The notes: generated from the letters alone by a model not told the origin. A DNA stretch of 64,000 nt from JABDBL01 sp963845445 (GCA_963845445.1 CAWJSE010000002.1:186001-250000), one strand, 5' to 3'; numbered from the stretch's first letter, positions 35,732 to 44,674 are shown. Made by a program: numbers and translations.

Positions 35732-36408
35732 TAATATTGTCTATTGTGAATGATGGATCTGCCTCTGGCAGCCTTATTTTTGCTAAATACGACAATCAGA
35801 AATTTACTTCTTTAGAGCGTGTAATCGTTGCTTATATTGAGCGCTATGCAAAGCCATTATTTGAATTTTTGATGGCCGAACAAGCTATGGATAAAGTATT
35901 AACTCGAGAAGCGGTGAGAGCTGCTGTGGATTCTTTAACAGGTTTGTACAATCTAGAATTTCTAATCGGTTTTTTGCAGCAGCAACTTCTATTTTCCTTT
36001 CGTAATAAGTTGGCGGTATCTTTGGTAATGATTGATATCGATCATTTTTCGCAGATCAATGCTGCATTAGGTCAAGCTGTTGCTGATACGATTTTAGTTA
36101 AATTGGCTGAAAGATTACTCTCGATCATTAGAGCTAGCGACCTGCTTGCTCGGTATAATAGCGATAAATTTGTTATAGTTCTGCCGAACACCGCCTTAAA
36201 GGGTGGCAGAGTATTAGCAGAGAAAATTCGCTTAGAGATAGAGCAAACTAATTTCTTTGTTGGGCGGCAGCCAGGACCCAGTGTCACCATTAGTGTTGGT
36301 GTAGCCGAATATGACCCACATGATTTAAATCCAGAAACTCTCTTAAAAGAGGCAAAATCTGCTTTGCAGAAGGCAAAAGAGGGTGGAAGAAATAAAGTTG
36401 CCCTGTAA
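35728..36408 (+). CDS. GGDEF-domain part of a diguanylate cyclase-like protein
   Basis: This frame is open from about 35716. It contains the end of the GAF domain (SASGSLIFAKYDNQKFTSLE), a linker helix and a GGDEF domain with DSLTGLYNLEFL, MIDIDHFSQIN and SVGVAEY. The active-site loop reads ARYNSDKFVIVLP, so GG(D/E)EF is replaced by YNSDKF. Catalytic Glu/Asp is therefore not conserved, and the protein may bind GTP or c-di-GMP without making it. The TTG at 35728 is unlikely to be a true start. Confidence 0.75.
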   Translation: MIILSIVNDGSASGSLIFAKYDNQKFTSLERVIVAYIERYAKPLFEFLMAEQAMDKVLTREAVRAAVDSLTGLYNLEFLIGFLQQQLLFSFRNKLAVSLVMIDIDHFSQINAALGQAVADTILVKLAERLLSIIRASDLLARYNSDKFVIVLPNTALKGGRVLAEKIRLEIEQTNFFVGRQPGPSVTISVGVAEYDPHDLNPETLLKEAKSALQKAKEGGRNKVAL

Positions 36409-36422
36409 AAGTCTGACTTTTA
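36406..36422. terminator. Weak hairpin between convergent genes
   Basis: A perfect 7-bp AT-rich stem (TAAAAGT, loop CTG, ACTTTTA) lies at the end of the GGDEF gene and before the clpS stop. It could be a weak two-way terminator, but the stem has little G+C. Confidence 0.25.
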
Positions 36423-36451
36423 ATAAAATTCACGGCTAATGGTGACGATTT

Positions 36452-36739
36452 TTAAAGATCTGGTTCTAAGGTAACTGTTAAACCTTCTGATTTCAATAGC
36501 TCATGGTACATTTCCGCTACTTCTTTTGGTCCTACCCAGACTATAGCTAAGCCTTCATTATGGACTTTAAGTGCTATTTGATGCGCCTTATCCTTAGACA
36601 TTCCGGGTATATGCTTAGTTAAGCACATTTCTACATGTTCAAACGTATTATGATTGTCATTAAGTAAAAGGACGCGATAATTTGGATATGGTTTCGTTTC
36701 CCCGGACTTTGGTTTTTTTTCCAGAATTTCCTGTGACAT
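36452..36739 (-). CDS. clpS: ATP-dependent Clp protease adaptor ClpS
   Basis: ClpS delivers N-degron substrates to ClpAP or ClpCP. The core is NYRVLLLNDNHNTFEHV, with the Asn-Asp substrate-binding loop, and AHQIALKVHNEGLAIVWVG. The length of 95 residues and flexible N-terminus fit. The matching N-end rule transferase gene aat is in this window at 44,053. Confidence 0.95.
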   Translation of the reverse strand: MSQEILEKKPKSGETKPYPNYRVLLLNDNHNTFEHVEMCLTKHIPGMSKDKAHQIALKVHNEGLAIVWVGPKEVAEMYHELLKSEGLTVTLEPDL

Positions 36740-36898
36740 GGTTCTTAGCTCTTAAGATGACTTTAAGGAGTATAGATCAATCTGGTGTTTATTTTCGAGC
36801 TTTAATCACCCTGTTTAATAGTGAACTTAGCTTATAAAATAAAAAGGATGATATAAATCGTCTAGGAGAAAACTATTAATAAGGGTATCTAGTCTAAT

Positions 36899-39616
36899 AT
36901 GACGATCGAAAAACTAGTACAAAACTTTGCTGATGCCACAGGCATTATAATTGATCAGACCCTTAACCCTCCCCGTGTTTTAGGACAAGCTTTTCTTGTT
37001 TCTAAAACTCGACTAGTGGCATGTGCAGGTTGTGTTTTTAACTACACCGAGGCTCCCTGGGCTTTATCCGTTAATTTTCCCCATCCAGGTCTTGCCTTAG
37101 GAGTTAAATCGATCGTTCTGCATCCTGAATTCGATCGTAAAGAAGCAAGAGTAAATTATCTAAGCCAGAACGCCCTTAGTAAATATGGCTATCCCGTTCA
37201 AGTTAATGATCTGACCACTTTAGTAATCTCGACAGATATAAAAGAACCCTTACCTGAAGAAATAATGCAGCTACATAAGGCTCTCACCTTACCCTTTGCA
37301 AGGGAAGGGGTGGAAGTTTCTGGTGCTTTAAGACCCAACGAGTTTTTAGAAGTTGTGAAGAAACTTTTGTCTTCCAATAGGCAAGGATTATTGACTCTTT
37401 ACGATGAGCTCAACATTCCCTTGGCGTATATGCAATTATCCACGTCATCTATAGAACGGGTATATTTTCAAGGCATAGTTGGTGAAATGGCCTTTGCCGA
37501 ATTGGTCTATAGACAGCCTGCTAAGGGTTTTGCTTTTCAACCAAATCATGATTTTGCTTGGGGCGACATTAAAAAGATCGAAATGTCAGCTAATGATTTA
37601 GTTTCCGAATCCATACGACGCACCCAAGAGTTACCAGCATTCTTCAACCATATAGGTGGTGCTAATGCGGTATTTCAAAAGGTAGTTCAGGATTTTTCTA
37701 CTGACGCTTTCAATCATGAAATACAGTGGCTTGTTAACAACCTTTGGCATACTATTGACGGTTATATCACTGTCAATAATCTCAGTGAAAGAGTGGGTGC
37801 CGATACTTACACAGTGGTGCAAGGATTGCGTGAGTTGTCCAATCGTGGCGTTGTTTCACTTATAAATAAATCAAGTCCATTCCATCTGAACGGAAAGTTT
37901 GGTGTGCCCATTGTTTCTCATACGGATTTTGATATTAATCCTGGAGATGCTTTAAAGGCATTCTACTTAGATCCATTATCAGGTGCTCCCTGTTGGCAGG
38001 ATGGTAATTTTGGTGGAGTAGCCAGTGTTCTACAGCCTAAAAATCTGTTGCACTCCATTCCCATCAATGTTAGGGTGCCAGGTGCCCTAATTTTGAAGAA
38101 TTACAAGCTAATTGGTGTGCACAATGGACCAGTGCAATTGAAAGCAGCACAGACTATTGACAGGCAACTATATCAAATGATGTGGATTGGCGCTTTATTC
38201 GACATGAGTTCCAAAAAGCTGCGTTCAGGTTCGGATCTAGGTGAAGATGAGGATCCAGTTGATACTGGCGGTTCGCTTTCTACGCTCAGAGTCCGAGGTG
38301 AGGACGAAGGGGTCAGAGCAAGCAAAACTAATCTAGTAAAACTAGCCAAATACAATTGTCCCGTCTGTTTTGCAACCAATACCCAGTTAGGTAACTGCTT
38401 TAACTGCGGTGCAGTCATAGATAACGTTCCAGTTGAAGTTAAACAAAAAGGCTTTTTCATAGACAAATTTCCGGTAAAAGCAATTAGCGATTTGCAAGCT
38501 AAATATCATCTTTCTGATCGCAAGGTTTTCATCGCTTTAGGTGCTGCTGGTATTCTCATTTTATTCTTGCTCATTAGCTTGTTTAAGGGTTGCCAGACGT
38601 CGACTTCAATACCCGGCACAGCTAATAATCAGATACCAAATAAGAATGCTGAACAGGCAGTCAAATTGGCGGTAAATGTAGTCGGCTTTAAAGGAATAGC
38701 TCCTCCAGGTTATTACTTTGAAGACACTTCTTCTTTGACTAATCCGCTCTCCTCCTTCGGTATTTTTTCTGAGTCAAGCAATCAAAAGATACTGTTTGTA
38801 GTTTTCAATGATTTATCTCCTTTACAGGCTCTCGATCGTTTTATTCAAATTCCGCCCTTCTCTGACGTGACAGCTCCTGCGCCGGGAAGCGGTGAACAGG
38901 TATTAAAAATAACCGAAGGCTCGCAACTATTTGGAGAGGGTCAATTCCATTACTTTGTTAATAGCTATCCAGCCCCCACTTCTGCTAACCGCAGAGCAAG
39001 CAAAACGGTTCTGGTAGGTTCTTTCCCAGCCAAAGAATCAGGTAAATCAGTGCTAGTTCTTGGACAAGCATTAAAAGAAGGTAGTTATGACTATAAATCA
39101 ACTTTATTCTTAGTTGACGCGATGGGTGAAATGCTTACCTTAAAAGCGAATGAGAAACGAATAAATCTTGCCAAATCTCACGTTGCCACTTCAGGGGAGC
39201 AGCCAGAGAATTTTATTGGGAGCGATGATAAAAAGCCTACTAAAACGAATAGCGACGAAAAGATAAATTCGTCTGATAAAAAATTAGCTAGTGAAGACGA
39301 CTTAAACAAGTTTTACCAGGCTCTTAGAGAAATGCTTAAAAAGAGAAGTGAGCAATTAAGCGATTTGCAAGAAGTAGCAACTAAGAGAAAAGTGGGAAAA
39401 TTAAATGTCGTGCTTGATATTGCGCTGAGCCGAGATGGTCATCTAACTAAAATTGAGCTTATAGAGCCGGATAAGGAACAGAAAGTAAATGATGCTCTGG
39501 TCAGAATGATTAAAGCAGCTGCGCCTTACAAAAATGTTCCTAAAACAGAAAATGGTCAGCTTGATTTGCGCATAGTATTCAGCAAAGGTGGCGAATTAAA
39601 GGTCGAACCGCGTTAG
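36899..39616 (+). CDS. Multidomain membrane protein: protease-like, DUF4388-like, zinc ribbon, TonB-C-like
   Basis: A 905-residue protein of unknown function. Residues 1-115 resemble a trypsin-like fold (GQAFLVSKTRLVACAGCVF), but the catalytic His is replaced, so it is probably inactive. Residues 130-225 look like DUF4388 (PNEFLEVVKKLLSSNRQGLLTL). A winged-helix-like region (about 280-340) follows. About 480-500 form a zinc ribbon (CPVCFATN, NCFNCG). One membrane segment lies at about 541-560. The outer part ends in a TonB-C-like domain (LDIALSRDGHLTKIEL). It may link cytoplasmic sensing to the envelope; this is inference. Confidence 0.75.
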   Translation: MTIEKLVQNFADATGIIIDQTLNPPRVLGQAFLVSKTRLVACAGCVFNYTEAPWALSVNFPHPGLALGVKSIVLHPEFDRKEARVNYLSQNALSKYGYPVQVNDLTTLVISTDIKEPLPEEIMQLHKALTLPFAREGVEVSGALRPNEFLEVVKKLLSSNRQGLLTLYDELNIPLAYMQLSTSSIERVYFQGIVGEMAFAELVYRQPAKGFAFQPNHDFAWGDIKKIEMSANDLVSESIRRTQELPAFFNHIGGANAVFQKVVQDFSTDAFNHEIQWLVNNLWHTIDGYITVNNLSERVGADTYTVVQGLRELSNRGVVSLINKSSPFHLNGKFGVPIVSHTDFDINPGDALKAFYLDPLSGAPCWQDGNFGGVASVLQPKNLLHSIPINVRVPGALILKNYKLIGVHNGPVQLKAAQTIDRQLYQMMWIGALFDMSSKKLRSGSDLGEDEDPVDTGGSLSTLRVRGEDEGVRASKTNLVKLAKYNCPVCFATNTQLGNCFNCGAVIDNVPVEVKQKGFFIDKFPVKAISDLQAKYHLSDRKVFIALGAAGILILFLLISLFKGCQTSTSIPGTANNQIPNKNAEQAVKLAVNVVGFKGIAPPGYYFEDTSSLTNPLSSFGIFSESSNQKILFVVFNDLSPLQALDRFIQIPPFSDVTAPAPGSGEQVLKITEGSQLFGEGQFHYFVNSYPAPTSANRRASKTVLVGSFPAKESGKSVLVLGQALKEGSYDYKSTLFLVDAMGEMLTLKANEKRINLAKSHVATSGEQPENFIGSDDKKPTKTNSDEKINSSDKKLASEDDLNKFYQALREMLKKRSEQLSDLQEVATKRKVGKLNVVLDIALSRDGHLTKIELIEPDKEQKVNDALVRMIKAAAPYKNVPKTENGQLDLRIVFSKGGELKVEPR

Positions 39617-40170
39617 TGTTTATTAGCCGCTTTACTGGCAGCTGATTTTGATTCGCGCCTAAGTTTATTTGCTTCGTCCATCTTAAATAGTTTAATTAGA
39701 ACATCGATTAGAGCATTTCTTACCCTGATTGTTTCTTTATCATTTGGACCAAGTGAAGCTACATCAACCGCTAATGCTTTTTTGTAATAAGTTTCTGCGT
39801 CTCCGAGTAGTCCTAATGATACACAATAAGCAGCAAGATAACCGGCACTAGTTGCTATGCGCAAATCCTCAGGACCATATTCCGATTGTGCTTTTATTAC
39901 TGCCATGCGGTACATTTCGATTGCTCCGCGCGAATCACCAATCCTTACCTTTTCGTATGCGGCAGCCATATAGTCTTCATATGTTCTAATTACTACCGGT
40001 GATTGCCAGGTTAATATATTAGTCCAGGAGTTATTAGGATCGGTGCTGGTGCAGGCGTTTACTAAGGTCGAAAAAAAAAGCAGAACAACGAATTTATGTA
40101 AAATCCGTTTGCGTGGCTTATTTTTAAATAAGGCAGAAATACTGACAGCGGGATTATTTAGGTATAGCAA
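39613..40170 (-). CDS. TPR-containing putative lipoprotein
   Basis: A 185-residue protein with a hydrophobic stretch (FVVLLFFSTLVNAC) ending in a lipobox-like VNAC, then about three tetratricopeptide-like helical pairs (AAAYEKVRIGDSRGAIEMYR and LGLLGDAETYYKKALAVD). It is likely an outer-leaflet scaffold. The TTG at 40170 leaves an unusually long positive n-region, so a later start is possible. Its stop overlaps the stop of the convergent 905-residue gene. Confidence 0.65.
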   Translation of the reverse strand: MLYLNNPAVSISALFKNKPRKRILHKFVVLLFFSTLVNACTSTDPNNSWTNILTWQSPVVIRTYEDYMAAAYEKVRIGDSRGAIEMYRMAVIKAQSEYGPEDLRIATSAGYLAAYCVSLGLLGDAETYYKKALAVDVASLGPNDKETIRVRNALIDVLIKLFKMDEANKLRRESKSAASKAANKH

Positions 40171-40309
40171 AGTTTTAATACTCTAGAAATGCTACGGCGA
40201 GCTTTAGCTCAAATGCAATTTCTCTAAGAATAGCAAATCGACCTTTCTTGTCATACTAATTTTGTTAATGAGGATGTCAGCATATTCCTTAAGCTAGACC
40301 CCCTAGATT

Positions 40310-41680
40310 CTATATTTGTTCAATGTGAGCCCCGCTATAGTAGTGACTTAGAATATCGCTGTAATTTTTACCCAGTCTTGCTAAACCTTCGGCTCCTACT
40401 TGCTGCATTCCTACACCATGCCCTGAGCCAAGCCCATAGATATGCAAGCTAAGCAACTGTCCTTGATTGTCCTTGATTTGGTCAAAAAATATTTTGGCGC
40501 TTGCCAGTCTTTTCAAATTGAGGCTGTCATTCTTAAATAAGTTACGTATGAACAATTCTTTTTTTACTTTCCAGGTGCCTTTGCTTGTCTCAATTTTTAG
40601 TAAAATAGCTGTTCCACCAACGCCTCTATTCATGACACTCATAGATAATATTTCACCAAACACTCCTGATTGAGGTGGTATTACAAATGGTGCAAAGTCT
40701 TCAAGCTTCATTAGTTGATATAAATTATGGTGGATATGTGATTCTAAGACTTCCCTAGATAGTTTAACCAACCAGCGAAAATTCTTGCCCCAAGCATCAA
40801 AGGTTCGGGGCTGCTCCTTCTGCCATAAATTCCTGAGTAATGGTTCATCTATTTCTTGCTCAGAATTTGTATTATTCAAAGTCTCGCTCACTCCTTTTAA
40901 ATACGGGATTGGAGCGGGCGGAAATACTTTGCTCTTCAAATCAGAAAAGCAATCTTCATAATTTTCTGTGTGACCGCCCGCGCAGGAACTAAATAATGCT
41001 AAGGCTGGTTGATTTTTGTATGTCAGAATTTGTTTGGCTGTTTCGACGGTAGCTATCTCATAGGCAGAACTTGTTTTGAAAGGTCTTTCTATAAAACATT
41101 GACAGCAGAGATAAGAATCGCACACTTCGCAGAAATCGGGCTTATGATTTACTCGCGGATTTAGCCCATATGTCCGGGCGCAAATTGCCTGCGCTTTAAT
41201 GGCTTCAGCATGATAACTTGCCGGTATTTCGCCCTGTAAAACTGATTGAACATAATCTTCAAGCGGATGGAATAAAATCGTTCTTATTTTGTTTTGATCG
41301 GCGACGACCATTAATTGCCCGTGGTATGTCTTTGCTGATTGATAATTTTGATTATCGCTGACAATTAAATAGCCAGACGGACTTTTGATTATTGCTAAGG
41401 CAAACAATTTAGCTGAGCAGCTTTTATCCTCACTACCTAAAGCAATAGAAAGCTCAGACAGTCGATTTGCAAGGGTCAGCGTGTTGGTTTTTACTTCAAC
41501 TACACATTGCTCGTTAAAAAACTGTGTGGAAATCGGCGGTCCTAAATCGTCGTTATAGATCCTTTCTTTGCTAGCTAGAAAGCCGCTAACATATAGACCA
41601 CCCTTGCCAGTTAGATAACAGCGTGCATGTAATAAAGGGGTGAGGGTATTATTGGTTAGTCCTATACGAATTATTTTCAT
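40310..41680 (-). CDS. SpoIID/LytB-domain protein
   Basis: A 456-residue protein with the SpoIID/LytB domain: GEIPASYHAEAIKAQAICAR, SSCAGGHTEN and the C-terminal GLGSGHGVGMQQVGAEGLA. SpoIID cleaves denuded glycan strands, and related proteins occur in non-sporulating bacteria including Cyanobacteria. No signal peptide is evident at the ATG used. A cysteine-rich insertion (CEVCDSYLCCQC) follows the first motif, which is unusual and may bind metal. It lies directly after tRNA-Ser. Confidence 0.85.
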   Translation of the reverse strand: MKIIRIGLTNNTLTPLLHARCYLTGKGGLYVSGFLASKERIYNDDLGPPISTQFFNEQCVVEVKTNTLTLANRLSELSIALGSEDKSCSAKLFALAIIKSPSGYLIVSDNQNYQSAKTYHGQLMVVADQNKIRTILFHPLEDYVQSVLQGEIPASYHAEAIKAQAICARTYGLNPRVNHKPDFCEVCDSYLCCQCFIERPFKTSSAYEIATVETAKQILTYKNQPALALFSSCAGGHTENYEDCFSDLKSKVFPPAPIPYLKGVSETLNNTNSEQEIDEPLLRNLWQKEQPRTFDAWGKNFRWLVKLSREVLESHIHHNLYQLMKLEDFAPFVIPPQSGVFGEILSMSVMNRGVGGTAILLKIETSKGTWKVKKELFIRNLFKNDSLNLKRLASAKIFFDQIKDNQGQLLSLHIYGLGSGHGVGMQQVGAEGLARLGKNYSDILSHYYSGAHIEQI

Positions 41681-41700
41681 GTCAAAATATAGGACTGGAA

Positions 41701-41784
41701 TGGCGGAGCAGGAGGGACTCGAACCCCCAACCCTTTCGGGCAGCCGCTTTCAAGGCGGTGTCTTCATCCAGCCAGGTCTGCTCC
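41701..41784 (-). tRNA. tRNA-Ser (anticodon UGA)
   Basis: Read on the minus strand, the acceptor GGAGCAG pairs perfectly with CTGCTCC, followed by discriminator G and an encoded CCA. The anticodon loop CTTGAAA gives UGA, for UCA codons, between CCGC and GCGG. A long variable arm (CCC-GAAA-GGG) marks it as a serine tRNA, and TTCGAGT is the T loop. The D arm is atypical: U8 and A14 are not found at the expected positions and its stem does not pair well. Confidence 0.9.
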
Positions 41785-41789
41785 ATATT

Positions 41790-41972
41790 TTATTTATCAG
41801 GCGCTTTTGAAAGTATGCTCTCTATTCTCATTATTGTATATTCTATTGAATTTACTAAACACTGTTTCTGCTTAGATTGATACATCAGGCACTGATTGGC
41901 ATCGACATGTAAAGAGATGTCTGTGGTTTGCGAACCGATAAGCTTTAGTCGAAATTGGTTATCTGCTAACAA
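41790..41972 (-). CDS. Possible small protein, about 60 residues
   Basis: The frame from a TTG at 41972 encodes 60 residues of normal-looking composition (QFRLKLIGSQTTDISLHVDA), ending six bases before tRNA-Ser. No family is recognised. An ATG 27 bases upstream (MKIDKVIVSR) is in another frame and would join this one with a one-base correction near AGATAACC, as in several neighbours. Support is weak. Confidence 0.3.
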   Translation of the reverse strand: MLADNQFRLKLIGSQTTDISLHVDANQCLMYQSKQKQCLVNSIEYTIMRIESILSKAPDK

Positions 41973-42086
41973 TTACTTTGTCGATTTTCATTCCCCCAGC
42001 ACTTTCCACGAATTGCCGATTGAGGAAAGACTCTTTAATAATTGGCTTTGACTTGTTTTTTTTTCATTAGAGCAAAGCACGTTACC

Positions 42087-42121
42087 AAAAAAAGGAGGAA
42101 GACATATTAGCCTTCCCCTTT
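42087..42121 (-). terminator. Rho-independent terminator of the histone-like gene
   Basis: On the minus strand, AAAGGGGAAG, a loop of about ten bases and CTTCCTCCTTT form a stem with one bulge, followed at once by a T run and GG. It is 53 bases after the corrected stop at 42175. The remaining bases of the 41,973-42,174 gap show nothing else. Confidence 0.75.
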
Positions 42122-42174
42122 CTTGAGCATTACGCTCGTTATTGTTGTCCAACCTACGAATGCTAATGCTTGAA

Positions 42175-42602
42175 TTAGCGTAAGTGCCCCGAGCCGTATT
42201 CTGGTAAGTGAATTTTTACCTGATTTGCCTCCACCGGCTGGCTGGCTGGCATAATCTTCATACGACTGTTGGCGCTGGACTTTTTTGTAGCTTCCCTTGT
42301 GGTTACCGCTTTATTAGGGGCCTTTTTAGTGGCTGCCTTTTTAGCGGGCGCCTTTTTAGCTACTTTTTTTTTACTGCTACCCTTTTTTTAGCCGGGGCTT
42401 TTTTGGCCGGGCTCTTTTTGGCAGGGGCCTTTTTGGCTGGGCTCTTTTTAGCAATTTTGCGGGTCGCAGGTTTCGCCGAGACCTTCTTTACTGACTTTCT
42501 AGCAACAGCCTTTTTCTTAGGAGCTGCTTTTTTCACCGCTTTTTTAGCTGGTTTCTTAGCCGCTACCTTTTTGGTTGCTGCTTTCTTCTTTTTCATGGCC
42601 AT
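42175..42602 (-). CDS. Histone H1-like Lys/Ala-rich DNA-binding protein (frameshifted)
   Basis: The first 80 codons encode a protein made of KKA/AKK/PAKK repeats, as in bacterial histone H1-like proteins that compact DNA. The frame stops at 42360 after an A9 run (plus-strand T9, 42364-42372). With one more A the same repeat pattern continues (VAKKAPAKKAATKKAP) and ends at 42175 with a non-repetitive tail (VKIHLPEYGSGHLR), for about 142 residues. A terminator after 42175 supports the longer form. The plus-strand frame over this region is a mirror of the repeats. Confidence 0.8.
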
Positions 42603-42933
42603 TATCTTTTCCTCCTATTCACCACTGGTAATACCCAGGGAGAATCTATCTTTAGTTATTTAATTACCGCCACCATTTTTTGTTTGTGTACTCAAACAAT
42701 TTGTTTGTATATTCCACTCAACTACTTGTTTATAATTGATTGGTCATGCTTGATTAAGTACCCAAATCACACCACACAAAACTAGAGTACTGGTAAATTA
42801 AATAAATTGCAACATATTGGATCATTTCTGGAGGCAACTGAGTAACTTTTTCGTTGCGAAAAAGAATGATCAAGCATTTAAACCGAGAGATAATTACATA
42901 TGCAAGACATCTGTGAAATATCTTGAGGCACGA
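42603..42933. other. Intergenic gap upstream of the histone-like gene
   Basis: No gene is seen in these 331 bases. Around 42680-42707 the word TGTTTG/CAAACA occurs three times in alternating orientation, which could be an operator for the histone-like gene. An 8-bp hairpin (CTTTTTCG, TTG, CGAAAAAG) is at 42846-42864. Neither is strong evidence. Confidence 0.35.
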
Positions 42934-43929
42934 TTAAGGCAAACCTCTAGATGATCCAACAAAACCAAATGCAGATCTAAATGCTTCATTCTGAATTTGT
43001 TTTAGGTCGGAGAATTCTATGACATCGTGATCAATTAATCGTTCATACTCACCGGGTAATGTGCACGGAGACGGGTTACGGCCGGGGTTGTCTGTGCATA
43101 CAGCAATAGCTACGCCTGCTTCTTTGCACCGCGAAAAAACTGCGCGCAACTCTGACAAATCTTTTAAAACACCAGTTTGTCGATAACTTGTTGGACAAAC
43201 TTCTAAAGTTATTTGTCGTTTGGATAATTCTCTTAACAATTCTGGTTTAAGTAAGGGGATATGAATTCCATGACCTATGCGATCCAAAACTGGAAAGTAA
43301 TCTTGATGAACATTGGCAAGACTTGTTTCACCTAAGTGGCAAGTAGTTTTCAAACCATTTGCTCTCCCCTTAGCTAATAGGTCAACCCAAACTTCGTATT
43401 TGCCTGGTTCGATTTCCGGACCTCCTATATCAATACCTACAACCGGGCCGAGATGATCTATAGCAACTTTTAAGATGGCTTCGTTGATTTCTAACGGCAA
43501 ACGACGGTCAAGCATTACTATTTGTTTGACGACAATCGGATATTCAGCTGGTCGTAAATTAGCCGTGATTGTCTCTACGATTAATTTCATTTGACCAATG
43601 CGTTTTGCATTAGTGATAGTTTTATCAGTTCGGAAATAAGGATTATAGCGAAGTTCTAAGTACTGCAGATTTTCAAAAGTGTATGCTCCGCGACATAATC
43701 TCAAACAAAAATAGGGCAAATGATCTAAACTTTGCAGCTCTTCCACTAAAGTGTGAATTTTGACAAATTCTTCTAGCGTGCGGCAAGGTCGGGTGAACCA
43801 TGAATAAAAACCGTCATAATCGGGAAAGTAGCTAAGAATTTGGTGGTCTTGCCGCTGTAGGAATTTATAAATTATTCGTGGGTGGAGTGCACCACCGAGA
43901 TGTCTATGCAAGTCTGCGTATAATGCCAT
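42934..43929 (-). CDS. Adenosine deaminase family protein
   Basis: A 331-residue amidohydrolase. Metal and catalytic motifs of the adenosine deaminase family are present: DLHRHLGG near the N-terminus, CHLGET (in place of HAGE), RIGHGIH, EVCPTSYRQTG and CTDNPG. It probably deaminates adenosine or a related purine; CHLGET and the absence of the typical SN in CPTS leave open an adenine-, AMP- or other nucleoside substrate. It stands alone. Confidence 0.85.
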   Translation of the reverse strand: MALYADLHRHLGGALHPRIIYKFLQRQDHQILSYFPDYDGFYSWFTRPCRTLEEFVKIHTLVEELQSLDHLPYFCLRLCRGAYTFENLQYLELRYNPYFRTDKTITNAKRIGQMKLIVETITANLRPAEYPIVVKQIVMLDRRLPLEINEAILKVAIDHLGPVVGIDIGGPEIEPGKYEVWVDLLAKGRANGLKTTCHLGETSLANVHQDYFPVLDRIGHGIHIPLLKPELLRELSKRQITLEVCPTSYRQTGVLKDLSELRAVFSRCKEAGVAIAVCTDNPGRNPSPCTLPGEYERLIDHDVIEFSDLKQIQNEAFRSAFGFVGSSRGLP

Positions 43930-44052
43930 TTGATATTTTCTGCCTTGTAATTAACTTTTCTTACATTTGTAGAGAATGATTGTTTGATTATAGATTCTTT
44001 TTCTATATTGTATTGTCGCTAATATTGTCCCTTACCCTAATTACACAAGAAC

Positions 44053-44631
44053 TTAACTAATGAACTGACGCTTTAGTGTGATGGCATGAGCTAATTTTTC
44101 CAAATATTGCTCTTTTGGTATAAGGGTGGCGCCGAAGCGTGCCTTATGCTTACTATAATCTTGCGTGTCCAGTAAAACAAATCCTTGTTTCTTCAATATC
44201 TCAACTAAGTAGACTAAACAAAAATTAGAAGCATCCGTAACCAAATGAAACATTGACTCAGCCATAAAAGCACCGCCAATATTTACACCATATAGTCCAC
44301 CAGCCAATTCGTCTCCGTCATAGGCCTCTATGCTATGGGCAAGTCCTTGATAATAGAGTTCTGTATAAGCATTTTGCATTTCCTCACTTAGCCAACTGTC
44401 ATTTTTATTGGCAATATGAAACAAAACTTCATTCCAGGCGGTGTCTACCTTCATTGTGAAAACTTTCTGGCGGTATTTTCTTGCTAATCGTCTTGAAGTA
44501 TGAAAATCAGCTAGCTCAATAATGCCGCGGTATTTAGGTGAAAACCAACGTAGTCCATAATCGGTGTCCATCGGATAAATACCTTGTTTATAGGCTTCTA
44601 TAATTAAGTCAGCACTTAACTGATTGCTCAT
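44053..44631 (-). CDS. aat: Leucyl/phenylalanyl-tRNA-protein transferase
   Basis: Aat attaches Leu or Phe to N-terminal Lys/Arg of proteins and so creates N-degrons recognised by ClpS. Visible motifs are AYKQGIYPM, LRWFSPKYRGI, GLAHSIEAYDGDELAGGLYG and the core FMAESMFH. The length is 192 residues. It is the third gene after thyA and folA, with a gap of 43 bases, so it may be in the same transcript. Confidence 0.93.
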   Translation of the reverse strand: MSNQLSADLIIEAYKQGIYPMDTDYGLRWFSPKYRGIIELADFHTSRRLARKYRQKVFTMKVDTAWNEVLFHIANKNDSWLSEEMQNAYTELYYQGLAHSIEAYDGDELAGGLYGVNIGGAFMAESMFHLVTDASNFCLVYLVEILKKQGFVLLDTQDYSKHKARFGATLIPKEQYLEKLAHAITLKRQFIS

Positions 44632-44674
44632 ACATTACCGAATGAAGAATATATTTTTTGATTTGGTTAAACAT

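Noticed and set aside
41701..41784. Selenocysteine tRNA
   Set aside because: The anticodon is UGA, for Ser; tRNA-Sec would need UCA and an eight-bp acceptor stem.
7018..42602. Programmed -1 frameshifting as a common explanation
   Set aside because: No shared X-XXY-YYZ heptamer with a downstream stem is seen at the sites, and two sites need the opposite shift.
42208..42663. Plus-strand hydrophobic open frame of 151 codons
   Set aside because: It is the antisense mirror of the Lys/Ala-repeat gene; Lys/Ala codons read backwards give Phe/Leu/Ala.
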